Origin: an uncultured Bacteroides sp.
GTDB lineage: Bacteria; Bacteroidota; Bacteroidia; Bacteroidales; Bacteroidaceae
NCBI GenBank assembly: GCA_900556845.1
Contig: USQO01000009.1
Coordinates: 1-42,663 of the forward strand
Length of the DNA stretch: 42,663 bases
Direction of reading: 5' to 3'
The position numbers and the translations under genes were made by a program. Below are positions 33,845-42,627 of the stretch, one piece after another (the first letter of the stretch is position 1; each line of letters begins with the position of its first letter). A model generated the notes under the pieces. That model was not told the DNA's origin. It saw nothing but the letters and a program-made list of their open reading frames with translations, and did no database searches.

Positions 33845-35182
33845 TTAAACAATACCTTGTGCCATCATTGCATGTGCAACTTTCATAAATCCGGCGATAT
33901 TAGCACCTTTTACATAATTGATGTAACCGTCCGGTTGGGTTCCATATTTGACACATTGTTCATGGATGCCATGCATAATCTGATGCAGTTTCTGATCTAC
34001 TTCTTCGGCACTCCAGCTCATGTGCATAGCGTTCTGGCTCATTTCAAGGCCCGAAGTAGCTACACCACCCGCATTGACAGCCTTTCCGGGTGCATACATG
34101 ATTTTATTTTCAATGAAAGCATCAATTGCATCTGGAGTACAGCCCATATTAGATATTTCGCCTACACAAGTTACACCATTTTCTATTAGCTGTATGGCAT
34201 CATTACCATCCAATTCGTTCTGTGTAGCACATGGCAGAGCAATATCCACCTGAACTTCCCAAGGTTTGTGTCCTGGAATAAATACAGCATTAGGGAACTG
34301 TTCTGCATACGGAGCAACAATATCATTGCCCGATGCACGCAATTCAAGCATATAGTCAATTTTTTCACCACTGATTCCGTCCGGATCATATATATAGCCG
34401 TCAGGTCCAGAGATGGTAACTACTTTAGCACCCAGTTCTGTAGCCTTGGTTGCGGCACCCCATGCCACATTGCCAAAACCGGATATGGCAACTGTTTTAC
34501 CTTTTATATCAATGCCTTTGGTTTGCAACATTTCGTTAACGAAGTACAGTCCGCCAAAACCAGTAGCTTCCGGACGAATCAGTGAACCGCCGAATTCCAG
34601 ACCTTTGCCGGTAAATGTTCCAGTAAATTCACGTGTAAGCTTTTTATACATACCAAACATGTATCCCACTTCACGGCCGCCTACACCGATGTCACCTGCC
34701 GGTACGTCCATATCCGGACCTACATGTCTCCATAACTCCAACATGAAGGCCTGACAGAAGCGCATGATTTCGGCATTGCTCTTACCTTTTGGCGAGAAGT
34801 CCGAACCACCTTTGCCGCCACCCATCGGAAGTGTAGTCAGCGCATTCTTAAAGGTCTGTTCAAACCCTAAAAATTTCAGAATGGATAAGTTTACCGAAGC
34901 GTGGAAACGAATACCACCCTTGTAAGGGCCTATAGCATTATTGAACTGGACGCGGTAACCCAGATTGACCTGAACTTTTCCATTGTCATCTACCCAAGGC
35001 ACTTTAAAGGTAAAGATACGGTCGGGCTCTACCAGCCGTTCTATCAACGAAGCTTTTTCAAATTCCGGATGTTGGTTATAAACCTCTTCTATAGAAAGAA
35101 GAACTTCGTCCACAGCTTGTAAGTATTCGACTTCATTGGGATGCTTGGCCTCCAATGAACTCATGATCTGTTTAATATCCAT
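33845..35182 (-). CDS. gdhA: NADP-type glutamate dehydrogenase
   Basis: 445 aa from ATG 35182 (MDIKQIMSSLEAKHPNE). The longer frame to 35257 would start inside the promoter. It makes glutamate from 2-oxoglutarate and ammonia, the main ammonium entry route in Bacteroides. PYKGGIRFH, PMGGGKGGSDF and DVPAGDIGVGGREVGYM are the substrate and catalytic motifs; ISGFGNVAWGAA begins the Rossmann domain. The hexameric 445-residue form is usually NADP-dependent; I have not verified coenzyme residues. Divergent from the REC-REC-PPDK_N gene, with 231 bp between the two starts. Confidence 0.97.
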   Translation of the reverse strand: MDIKQIMSSLEAKHPNEVEYLQAVDEVLLSIEEVYNQHPEFEKASLIERLVEPDRIFTFKVPWVDDNGKVQVNLGYRVQFNNAIGPYKGGIRFHASVNLSILKFLGFEQTFKNALTTLPMGGGKGGSDFSPKGKSNAEIMRFCQAFMLELWRHVGPDMDVPAGDIGVGGREVGYMFGMYKKLTREFTGTFTGKGLEFGGSLIRPEATGFGGLYFVNEMLQTKGIDIKGKTVAISGFGNVAWGAATKATELGAKVVTISGPDGYIYDPDGISGEKIDYMLELRASGNDIVAPYAEQFPNAVFIPGHKPWEVQVDIALPCATQNELDGNDAIQLIENGVTCVGEISNMGCTPDAIDAFIENKIMYAPGKAVNAGGVATSGLEMSQNAMHMSWSAEEVDQKLHQIMHGIHEQCVKYGTQPDGYINYVKGANIAGFMKVAHAMMAQGIV

Positions 35183-35227
35183 AGTAGAATAAATAAGGTC
35201 TGACAAAAAGTTAATTCTATCTGTATG

Positions 35228-35258
35228 CAAAGTTAGGTTTCTTCGTGAGAAAACCAAA
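35228..35258 (-). promoter_or_regulatory. Promoter of gdhA
   Basis: Minus-strand TTTG (35255-35258), 19 bp, TAACTTTG (35228-35235): both boxes match, with the TSS expected about 35222, 40 bases before the ATG. Confidence 0.82.
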
Positions 35259-35350
35259 TTTTAAGTCCTATTTTTTGCTTTAAAATGATAACATGATTTT
35301 CTCCCATAAAATCCTTGGAAAAAACTTTATGATAGTTTTTGATGAATAAT

Positions 35351-35382
35351 TTTGCATAAAAGATAATAATTGTCGTTATTTG
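35351..35382 (+). promoter_or_regulatory. Likely promoter of the REC-REC-PPDK_N gene
   Basis: TTTG (35351-35354), 20 bp, GTTATTTG (35375-35382). The -7 box keeps TTTG but not the leading TA. The intergenic region also carries the gdhA promoter about 90 bp away, so a regulator binding between them could control both. Confidence 0.45.
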
Positions 35383-35413
35383 CTGATATTATTAAAACGA
35401 TAAAATCAGAACT

Positions 35414-38377
35414 ATGCTCAGCAAGTTAAAATTAAATCAGCTTTATCTCAGAGATACGCAGTTTGCCAACTTGATGACCAAGCGTATTTTCAACGTACTA
35501 TTGGTAGCCAATCCTTATGATGCTTTTATGCTGGAAGACGATGGCCGCATAGAAGAAAAGATTTTTATTGAATACATGAACCTGAGTTTGCGCTATCCGC
35601 CCCGTTTTACTCAAGTCTCAACCATCGAAGAAGCCTGGAAGCAATTGGAGCACACTTCGTTTGAGTTGGTTATTTGTATGCCGGGATCGGACAGTAACGA
35701 ACCTTTTGATATAGCCCGTGCCATCAAGGAGCATTACCCCCATATTCCGCTGGTTGTGCTTACTCCTTTTTCGCACGGCATCCGCAAGCGCATGGAACAT
35801 GAAGACCTCAGCATTTTCGAATATGTGTTCTGCTGGCTGGGGAATACTGACTTGCTGGTATCCATTATCAAGCTGATTGAGGACAAGATGAATCTGGAAA
35901 ACGATATTCAGGAAGTTGGCGTACAGATGATTCTGCTGGTTGAAGATTCTATTCGTTTTTATTCTTCTGTCTTGCCCAACCTCTATAAATTTGTCTTACG
36001 CCAGAGCCAGGAATTTGCTACCGAAGCGCTGAACGAGCACCAGCGTACACTGCGCATGCGTGGGCGTTCCAAAATCGTACTGGCACGTTCGTATGAAGAA
36101 GCCATCGAGCTGTTTGAAAAATACCAGAAAAACGTACTGGGTGTGATAACCGATGCCCGTTTCCCCCGAAACGGAGTGGTAGACTCCATGGCAGGTATCA
36201 AGCTGATGGACGAAATCCGCAGGCGTGACCCTTTCGTCCCTCTGATTTTGCAATCGTCCGAAGTCCAGAACCGTGTCTATGCTTCCCGTTACGAAGCCAG
36301 CTTTATCGACAAAAATTCCAAAAAGATGAATATCGACCTGCGCGAAGCGGTGTCAGCCCATTTCGGATTTGGCGATTTTATCTTCCGCAATCCACAAACC
36401 ATGGAAGAGGTAGCTCGCGTACATAATCTGAAGGAACTGCAAAACGTAATTTTTGCCATCCCCAATGAGTCTTTTCTCTACCACATCACACACAATCATA
36501 TTTCACGCTGGCTGTACTCCCGTGCCATTTTTCCGGTAGCCGAATTCCTGAAACAAATCACATGGGAATCCCTGCAAGATGTAGACGCACACCGGCGTAT
36601 TATTTTTGAAGCCATTGTGAAATACCGAAAGATGAAAAACCAAGGTGTAGTAGCCGTCTTTCTGCGCGACCGTTTCGACCGCTACTCCAACTTTGCCCGT
36701 ATCGGTGAAGGCTCTTTGGGAGGAAAGGGAAGAGGTCTGGCTTTCATTGACAACATGGTGAAGCGTCATCCCGAATTCGATGAATTCGAAAATGCTTCCA
36801 TTGCCATTCCGAAAACCGTAGTGCTCTGTACCGATATATTCGATGAGTTTATGGATACCAACGGCCTGTATCAGCTGGCCTTGAGCGATGCCGATGACGA
36901 TACCATCCTGCGTGCCTTCCTGCGTGCCAAACTACCCGACCGTCTGGTAGAAGACTTTTTCGCTTTCTTCGAAGTAGTGAAATCCCCCATTGCCATCCGT
37001 TCGTCCAGCTTGTTGGAAGATTCCCATTACCAGCCCTTTGCCGGTATCTATTCCACATATATGATTCCATATCTGGAAGACAAGTATGAAATGCTGCGTA
37101 TGCTGAGCGATGCCATTAAGGGTGTATACGCATCGGTTTACTACAAAGACAGCAAGGCTTATATGCAAGCTACCAGCAATGTGATAGACCAGGAAAAGAT
37201 GGCCGTCATCCTGCAGGAAGTTGTCGGAAACCAGTATGGCGACCGTTATTATCCGTCTATTTCGGGTGTAGCTCGTTCTATTAATTACTATCCGCTGGGA
37301 GAAGAAAAGGCGGAAGAAGGTACGGTTAATCTGGCTCTTGGACTGGGTAAATATATAGTAGACGGTGGTCAGACCCTGCGCTTCTGCCCCTATCATCCGC
37401 ACCAAGTGCTGCAGACCAGTGAAATGGAAATTGCGCTTCGCGAGACCCAGACCCGCTTCTATGCCCTCGACTTGAAGAATCTGGGTCATGATTTCTCGCT
37501 GGACGACGGCTTCAATCTTTTGAAACTCCCTGTCAAAGAAGCCGAAAAAGACGGTTCACTGCAATACATAGCGTCAACCTACGACCCTTATGATATGGTT
37601 ATTCGTGACGGTATCTATCCCGGTGGACGTAAGCTGATCACGTTTGCCAATATCCTGCAACACGATGTATTCCCGCTGGCCCGCATTTTGCAATTGGTAC
37701 AGAAATATGGTCAGGGAGAAATGCGTCGTCCGGTAGAAATAGAGTTTGCCGTAAACTTCAATCCGATGGAAAAGAACGGAATCTTCTATTTATTACAGAT
37801 TCGTCCGATGGTAGATGTGAAAGCCGATTTGGATGAAGATTTGGAAAAGATAGACGAAAAGACCTTACTTCTGAAGAGTTACAATTCGCTGGGCCATGGT
37901 GTGATGGAAGATATTCAGGACATCATTTATGTAAAGACAGAAGGCTATTCTGCTTCCAACAACCAGCTGATAGCGTACGATATCGAAAAACTTAACCGCC
38001 GTTTTCTGGATGAAGGAAAAAATTACGTGCTGGTAGGTCCCGGACGTTGGGGAAGTAGCGATACCTGGCTGGGCATTCCGGTGAAATGGCCCAATATCTC
38101 GGCTGCCCGTGTGATTGTAGAGGCCGGACTGACCAATTACCGTATAGACCCAAGTCAGGGAACTCATTTCTTCCAGAATCTGACTTCGTTTGGTGTAGGC
38201 TATTTCACAATTAATGCCTATATGAATGATGGCATATACAATCAGGCTGCTCTGGATGCCTTACCCGCAGTGGAAGAAACCCGTTTCTTGCGGTGGGTAC
38301 ATTTCGACCAGCCACTTGAAGTGAAGATGGACGGGCGCAAAAAGATTGGTGTGGTAGCTTGGAAAGGTATGAGATAA
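35414..38377 (+). CDS. Two receiver-like domains fused to a PPDK_N ATP-grasp module
   Basis: 987 aa; not a known pathway enzyme. Residues about 25-155: a degenerate receiver (REC) domain in which the phospho-acceptor position is M89 (ELVICMPG). Residues about 170-320: a second REC with all key residues, E177/D178, D247 (VITDARF), S281/S282 and K300. Residues about 325-420 are helical. Residues about 425-800 are the ATP-grasp domain of PEP synthase/pyruvate phosphate dikinase: GSLGGKGRG (433-441), IAIRSSSLLED (526-536), ALGLGKYIVDGG (641-652), EIEFAVN and FYLLQIRP (791-798). A conserved-looking C-terminal part includes VGPGRWGSSDTWLG. The phosphohistidine swivel domain and the PEP/pyruvate barrel of true dikinases are absent, so it cannot be PEP synthase by itself. 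The two-component input implies a partner histidine kinase elsewhere. C-ending codons look more frequent than in the AT-rich lipoprotein genes around it. Confidence 0.88.
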   Translation: MLSKLKLNQLYLRDTQFANLMTKRIFNVLLVANPYDAFMLEDDGRIEEKIFIEYMNLSLRYPPRFTQVSTIEEAWKQLEHTSFELVICMPGSDSNEPFDIARAIKEHYPHIPLVVLTPFSHGIRKRMEHEDLSIFEYVFCWLGNTDLLVSIIKLIEDKMNLENDIQEVGVQMILLVEDSIRFYSSVLPNLYKFVLRQSQEFATEALNEHQRTLRMRGRSKIVLARSYEEAIELFEKYQKNVLGVITDARFPRNGVVDSMAGIKLMDEIRRRDPFVPLILQSSEVQNRVYASRYEASFIDKNSKKMNIDLREAVSAHFGFGDFIFRNPQTMEEVARVHNLKELQNVIFAIPNESFLYHITHNHISRWLYSRAIFPVAEFLKQITWESLQDVDAHRRIIFEAIVKYRKMKNQGVVAVFLRDRFDRYSNFARIGEGSLGGKGRGLAFIDNMVKRHPEFDEFENASIAIPKTVVLCTDIFDEFMDTNGLYQLALSDADDDTILRAFLRAKLPDRLVEDFFAFFEVVKSPIAIRSSSLLEDSHYQPFAGIYSTYMIPYLEDKYEMLRMLSDAIKGVYASVYYKDSKAYMQATSNVIDQEKMAVILQEVVGNQYGDRYYPSISGVARSINYYPLGEEKAEEGTVNLALGLGKYIVDGGQTLRFCPYHPHQVLQTSEMEIALRETQTRFYALDLKNLGHDFSLDDGFNLLKLPVKEAEKDGSLQYIASTYDPYDMVIRDGIYPGGRKLITFANILQHDVFPLARILQLVQKYGQGEMRRPVEIEFAVNFNPMEKNGIFYLLQIRPMVDVKADLDEDLEKIDEKTLLLKSYNSLGHGVMEDIQDIIYVKTEGYSASNNQLIAYDIEKLNRRFLDEGKNYVLVGPGRWGSSDTWLGIPVKWPNISAARVIVEAGLTNYRIDPSQGTHFFQNLTSFGVGYFTINAYMNDGIYNQAALDALPAVEETRFLRWVHFDQPLEVKMDGRKKIGVVAWKGMR

Positions 38378-38420
38378 ACAAGAAATTTTAAAAATAGGAC
38401 ATTTTTCAAAAAAACAGACC

Positions 38421-38451
38421 TTTGCTGGTATAAAAAAAAGAATTTATTTTG
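38421..38451 (+). promoter_or_regulatory. Promoter of the lipoprotein gene
   Basis: TTTG (38421-38424), 19 bp, TTATTTTG (38444-38451, one base off consensus); 38 bases before the ATG. Confidence 0.6.
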
Positions 38452-38489
38452 CACCGACTTAAACAAAATCAAATTTAATAATATTTGTA

Positions 38490-39641
38490 ATGAGAAAAAA
38501 TCTATTAATTTGTATGTTCACAGCTTTGCTTGCTGGTGCAACAGTAACTTCATGTAGTAATGATGACCCGGAAAAAGTAGTTTGTCCGATTGAAACGACA
38601 ACGTTCAATGATGCAAATGGTTTAGCTCTAACCTATAGTGGACAGCCAATGTTGGGTAAACAAGTTGTTTTTACACCTAATGCATCAGATGGTAGCAAGG
38701 CAACTCTAGTTTTATCGGGTACAGCAGTGAATATGCCTGTATCTTTCATGCGTGCAGAAGCTGGCACAGGAATACAGGCAGCTGGAGTTATTCCTGGAGA
38801 AACATCTACTACTTTGGAAGTAAATCTTACTGTAGAAGGAGATAAGGTTACTTTTGAAGGTATTGATGAAAAAGACGGACGTAAGATAACCTATAAAGGT
38901 GAGGCTACATCTGGAAATATGAAACTAGACTTACAGGTTGTAATGCCGGAAAATGTATTGGCTGGAACTACTTGGAAACTTGCAGAAGACGCAAATGATC
39001 CTATTTCTCCCTTTCATATAGTATGGAAAGCTGACCATCAGATTCAGATGGGAGATATTTTAAATGTAGTTATTCAGATGACTCCGATTCAAGGAGTTCC
39101 AATGCCTCAGGCTCTTCGTTCTGTGCTTCAAACTGTAACTTTTCAGCAGGATGGAAATATACAGGCCCAGTATAAGAATAAAGTTACGGATACAGAATGG
39201 ATAGAATCTCCCAAGAATTTGGCTATGTATACAGTGGATGAATCAAAACATCAGGTTCGTGTATTCTTAAATGTGCCACAGATTATGATCACATCATCAA
39301 AGGAAAATAGTAAGGCAGATGTTCAGGAAATACTTCCACAGTTGATGAGTCAGTTGGCTGTATTATTATCAGAAGGAATTCCAGTATCATATACTACGCT
39401 TGAAGATGGAACGACAGCGTTTTATCTGGATACAGAATTGGTTTTACCTTTGTTAAAGTTAGTTGCTCCTATGACGGCCAATCCTGAAATAAAAGCACAA
39501 ATTCTTGAACTTGTAAAGAAGAATGCAGGTGCACTGGGAGATTTTGCAGCAGCATTTGTTAGTCAGATACTGGATAATTTTGTTGATGTTGTAAATGCTA
39601 CTTCTGAGGTGCAGTTAGGTATCAAGATGGTTAAGGCATAA
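38490..39641 (+). CDS. Bacteroidales lipoprotein, DUF4925-like
   Basis: 383 aa. Lipoprotein signal peptide with lipobox ending in C22 (GATVTSC); the following SNDDPE is acidic, close to the Bacteroidetes surface-export signal, so outer-leaflet display is plausible. The N-terminal region (LALTYSGQPMLGKQVVFTP) and the central GTTWKLAED repeat-like beta domain recall the DUF4925 family of Bacteroides lipoproteins; I hold that assignment loosely. The C-terminal about 100 residues are helical and hydrophobic-amphipathic (LPQLMSQLAVLLSEG, then ILDNFVDVVNATSEV). Function unknown. Single gene with its own promoter and terminator. Confidence 0.75.
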   Translation: MRKNLLICMFTALLAGATVTSCSNDDPEKVVCPIETTTFNDANGLALTYSGQPMLGKQVVFTPNASDGSKATLVLSGTAVNMPVSFMRAEAGTGIQAAGVIPGETSTTLEVNLTVEGDKVTFEGIDEKDGRKITYKGEATSGNMKLDLQVVMPENVLAGTTWKLAEDANDPISPFHIVWKADHQIQMGDILNVVIQMTPIQGVPMPQALRSVLQTVTFQQDGNIQAQYKNKVTDTEWIESPKNLAMYTVDESKHQVRVFLNVPQIMITSSKENSKADVQEILPQLMSQLAVLLSEGIPVSYTTLEDGTTAFYLDTELVLPLLKLVAPMTANPEIKAQILELVKKNAGALGDFAAAFVSQILDNFVDVVNATSEVQLGIKMVKA

Positions 39642-39657
39642 TATAATTTCCGTTTAC

Positions 39658-39698
39658 AAAAAAAGCGAAGGACAAATAACCCTGTTCTTCGCTTTTTT
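39658..39698. terminator. Bidirectional terminator after the lipoprotein gene
   Basis: An arm ending AAAAAGCGAAGGACA (39660-39674) pairs with TGTTCTTCGCTTTTTT (39683-39698) with one G-T pair or mismatch; A-tract left, T-tract right. The 90 bases between it and the barrel gene show nothing further. Confidence 0.85.
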
Positions 39699-39790
39699 CA
39701 TTGGTATGACATATCTTTCTCATGATTATGATTCAAGCTTTTCATTGGAAAGACTTGTGCTTGTCATTATAATGATGCATATAAAATGTA

Positions 39791-40567
39791 TTAAAAGGCA
39801 TATGCGAAACCAAAATTCAGATAAATGGGATACATGGAAAAGGTTATTGTCTGGAAATCCTTTTTGAAAATGTCATTCAAGCCGCAAGTAACATCGGCAA
39901 AAACCTTCAAGTGTTTGAATGCCCGCCAGTCGGCACCGGCCTGAACACCCCACTGGAAATTTCGCAAGTCATCTTCAAAGTCATATTTAGCTACTGCTCC
40001 GTCTGTGAAAACTATCTTGTCACCTGTAGGATTTCCTTCTCTTAAATAGCCTTCGTATACCTCTCCAGAGAAATCATGGCTCATAACATAGCTGACATAA
40101 GGGCCCAGCTTAATGTTCCAGCGAGGACTAATCGCATAAGCAGCTAGCACAGGTACTGTAAGATAAGCATTTCTGGCTACAGTTTTCACTCCTCCGGTCC
40201 AGTTTCCTTTCAGGCGGTTTCCGTCACTACCAATAATTTCCATGGAATAGTTTTTCACAGTAGCTTTTGTTTCCATATTCTTGTTTTCAAATCTGAGTCC
40301 CGTTATGAGTCCCCATTTTTTATCTTTGCCAAACCATTTGTAAGCGTTACCTTCCAAAAGAATAGCCAATGTTGGATTATACGAATCAATACCTCTTATT
40401 TCTTGTGGGAAAGGTATGGGAGCAGTTCCTCCAATGCTGATTCCTGCTCTGAGTTCGTATTCCCATCCGTGAAGGGCTGCTTTCAGCAGTGTTGGCGTAG
40501 TATTTTCCTGTGCAAAAGCAACAGTGGCCAAAAGAGTGGCCAGCAAGATAAAAATGCTTTTCTTCAT
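39791..40567 (-). CDS. Outer-membrane beta-barrel protein
   Basis: 258 aa. Signal peptide MKKSIFILLATLLATVAFA then QENTT. Alternating strands ending in aromatic residues (WEYELRAGISIGG, WGLITGLRFENKN, YLTVPVLAAYAI, WNIKLGPYVSYVMS, FQWGVQAGADWRAF) and a C-terminal strand YLNFGFAYAF ending in Phe, the signal for barrel insertion. This is the small porin-like/OMP_b-brl family, probably 8-10 strands. It follows the PCMD lipoprotein after 24 nt, so the two are likely made together and may form one envelope complex. Function unknown. Confidence 0.85.
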   Translation of the reverse strand: MKKSIFILLATLLATVAFAQENTTPTLLKAALHGWEYELRAGISIGGTAPIPFPQEIRGIDSYNPTLAILLEGNAYKWFGKDKKWGLITGLRFENKNMETKATVKNYSMEIIGSDGNRLKGNWTGGVKTVARNAYLTVPVLAAYAISPRWNIKLGPYVSYVMSHDFSGEVYEGYLREGNPTGDKIVFTDGAVAKYDFEDDLRNFQWGVQAGADWRAFKHLKVFADVTCGLNDIFKKDFQTITFSMYPIYLNFGFAYAF

Positions 40568-40591
40568 ATTTAAATTAAAAATAGTCTTTTG

Positions 40592-41710
40592 TTATTCATA
40601 AATTAATTCCATCTCATCTACCAGAAGGGTACTTCCTGGAGCACCTTCAAACAAAGCGCCGTTTACACTTGAGGCAAGCACAATGCCTATTTTGTATTTA
40701 CCCTCTTTTAGTTGGTTTATATCAACTTCTTGTCCATAGCGTTCGTAGTCAAAGGGGATTTCGAAAGCAGTCCACTCATCTGTTTCTTTTTTATCTGTCA
40801 ATCGTGCAAAAGCCACCATATTGGGATGCTCAAAATTATTCGTGGCTAAACTGCCGTCCAGAAATTGCACTTCCTGATCCGATTTGTAGAATATAGCGTA
40901 AATATCGAATGTGTCTTTTTGATCGCTATATTGTCCGTTCGCATAAAACTTTTCTCCGGCTTTGTACTTATAGTACCCGGTAAGTTTAACAGGCTTGCTA
41001 TAAAACGGAACTCCTATCTGAGTTGCTTTTAGAGGATCGGTTATAGCGTTTGTGATGCTGAATTGTCCCAAGAACAAGTTACCTGATGCAATAGGCATTC
41101 CTACCATGGCTCCTAAGCTTCCTGTGGTTTTGGTACATAGCTTAACACACTTGCCAATGTAACCTTTTGCTTCGAGTGTTGTGGGGTAATCTTCTTTGCC
41201 GGCTTGGCTTACGGCTATGGCATAGCCTCCATTCCCACTGGCCCATGTCACAGTATTTTTTCCTTGTTCCTCATAAAAATCGTAATACTTTCCATTGGTT
41301 TTTGTCGTTTCAAAATGGAAAACAGTAGGGATATTGGTGTCATTTTGTACTGTCACATATACTGCATATGTCCGGTGCCATTGTCCGTCTTCTGATGTCA
41401 CAATATATCTGACGGGGGTACTGAAGTCTTGTATGCTTCCGCTTGCGGGAGAGATAGTTGCTCCTTCTGTTACTTCAAAGGTAGGCGCAAGACTGGTAGG
41501 GTCTGTTTGCTTTTTTACCATAATATAAATAGGGTAAGCCTTTATTTCCTCATCATAAGGTTGATCTACCCTAATTTCATTATTGGCCAACAATTCTGCA
41601 GGCAGTGTGCAACTGACAATATCTGCTTCTGCATTTGGAGCTTCTTCCTTTATGCAGGATATTGTAAGGATAGTTAGTGCTGAAAAAATTAGAAATTTAG
41701 TAATTTTCAT
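40592..41710 (-). CDS. PCMD-domain surface lipoprotein
   Basis: 372 aa from ATG 41710; the frame's TTG at 41719 adds 3 residues and is unlikely. Lipoprotein signal MKITKFLIFSALTILTISC with C19, followed by IKEEAP: Lys followed by two acidic residues just after the Cys fits the Bacteroidetes lipoprotein export signal, so it is probably on the cell surface. An N-terminal Ig-like region (VRYIVTSEDGQWHRTYAVYV, a DUF5018-like pattern) is followed by the PCMD domain (putative carbohydrate metabolism; ACKxGY-like LTGYYKYKAGE, then FDIYAIFYKSD, then TLLVDEMELIYE at the end). The family is beta-sandwich-like and may bind glycans; this is not shown. Middle gene of AraC-PCMD-barrel. Confidence 0.85.
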   Translation of the reverse strand: MKITKFLIFSALTILTISCIKEEAPNAEADIVSCTLPAELLANNEIRVDQPYDEEIKAYPIYIMVKKQTDPTSLAPTFEVTEGATISPASGSIQDFSTPVRYIVTSEDGQWHRTYAVYVTVQNDTNIPTVFHFETTKTNGKYYDFYEEQGKNTVTWASGNGGYAIAVSQAGKEDYPTTLEAKGYIGKCVKLCTKTTGSLGAMVGMPIASGNLFLGQFSITNAITDPLKATQIGVPFYSKPVKLTGYYKYKAGEKFYANGQYSDQKDTFDIYAIFYKSDQEVQFLDGSLATNNFEHPNMVAFARLTDKKETDEWTAFEIPFDYERYGQEVDINQLKEGKYKIGIVLASSVNGALFEGAPGSTLLVDEMELIYE

Positions 41711-41745
41711 TCTCTTCAAAAAAATAGTGTGTTGAAAAATATTGA

Positions 41746-42591
41746 TTATGCATTATTTCGGTATTCCTGTGGACTCATGCCCACGTATCTCTTGAAATAT
41801 TTGCCAAAAAAAGACATGTTGGAAAAACTTAGTGATTCTGCGATTTCCTGCACTGGTAAAGTGCTGAGCTTAAGCTGTGATTTGGCATCCATGATAACCA
41901 TTTTCGCAATAAGGTCTACGCAAGTGTTGCCTGTCACCTGTTTGACGGTAGTACATAAATGGGCTTGGGATATGTTCATGATATGTGCATACCAGGATAC
42001 GCTTCTTGTCTTTGTGTAATTCTGCGTGACTAGCTGCATGAAGTTTCGGCCTATTTGTTCGCTTTTGGATATGCCTGTAGGTCTGTTGGAATGCTCCTGA
42101 TAGATAGCAGACATCATAGTATGAATGTTATGATAGAATAAAGGCGATATGTTTTTTCGTTTTGGCTCATCAAAAAAGCAATACACCTTAATCAGAAAAA
42201 TAAATAAATCTTCCACTAAAGATGCACCTTCTGGCGAAAGATGGACCAGTGGATGACCGATTGTGAAAAACATGGTTTTTACAATTTCCTTGCTGGGAGT
42301 TGCCTTTTCTATAAATAAGGAGGAAAATCCCCCGAAATAGATTTTGATATCTCCATCCACTTTATGAATCTGGAAGATGCTGCCTGGCATGATGATTAAA
42401 AAATCGTTGGTTTTGACGGTTATTCTGTTGAGATTGACTGATGCTTCAATTTCACCCCCCTTGCACAGTACAAAAATTTCTGATTTCAGTCGGCAGGGGA
42501 AATTGGTATACAGTTGCAGCAGGCTCTTGTTAATATCTGTTCCTACCATCCATTCTTCGGGTAGTTCAAGGTGTGGTAATTCTTTTTCCAT
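41746..42591 (-). CDS. AraC-family transcriptional regulator
   Basis: 281 aa. N-terminal cupin-like sensor (about 15-100, with IEASVNLNRITVKTNDFLIIMPG), a helical linker, and a C-terminal double helix-turn-helix (about 185-280). The second motif, IAESLSFSNMSFFGKYFKRYVGMSPQEYRNN, is the AraC signature with F-x3-F-K-R and the G-x-S-P-x-x-Y-R end. The stop is 35 nt before the PCMD ATG, so it probably heads and controls that operon. The contig ends about 36 bases upstream of the start, so its promoter is mostly missing; the last bases (minus-strand CCTTTG) could be the right part of a TAnnTTTG box cut by the adapter. Confidence 0.93.
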   Translation of the reverse strand: MEKELPHLELPEEWMVGTDINKSLLQLYTNFPCRLKSEIFVLCKGGEIEASVNLNRITVKTNDFLIIMPGSIFQIHKVDGDIKIYFGGFSSLFIEKATPSKEIVKTMFFTIGHPLVHLSPEGASLVEDLFIFLIKVYCFFDEPKRKNISPLFYHNIHTMMSAIYQEHSNRPTGISKSEQIGRNFMQLVTQNYTKTRSVSWYAHIMNISQAHLCTTVKQVTGNTCVDLIAKMVIMDAKSQLKLSTLPVQEIAESLSFSNMSFFGKYFKRYVGMSPQEYRNNA

Positions 42592-42627
42592 TAAGTCTTG
42601 CTTTGTTTAGATTTATAAATACAAAGG

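Noticed and set aside
35414..38377. Annotation as phosphoenolpyruvate synthase
   Set aside because: Only the ATP-grasp half is present; swivel and PEP-barrel domains are missing and two receiver domains are fused in front.
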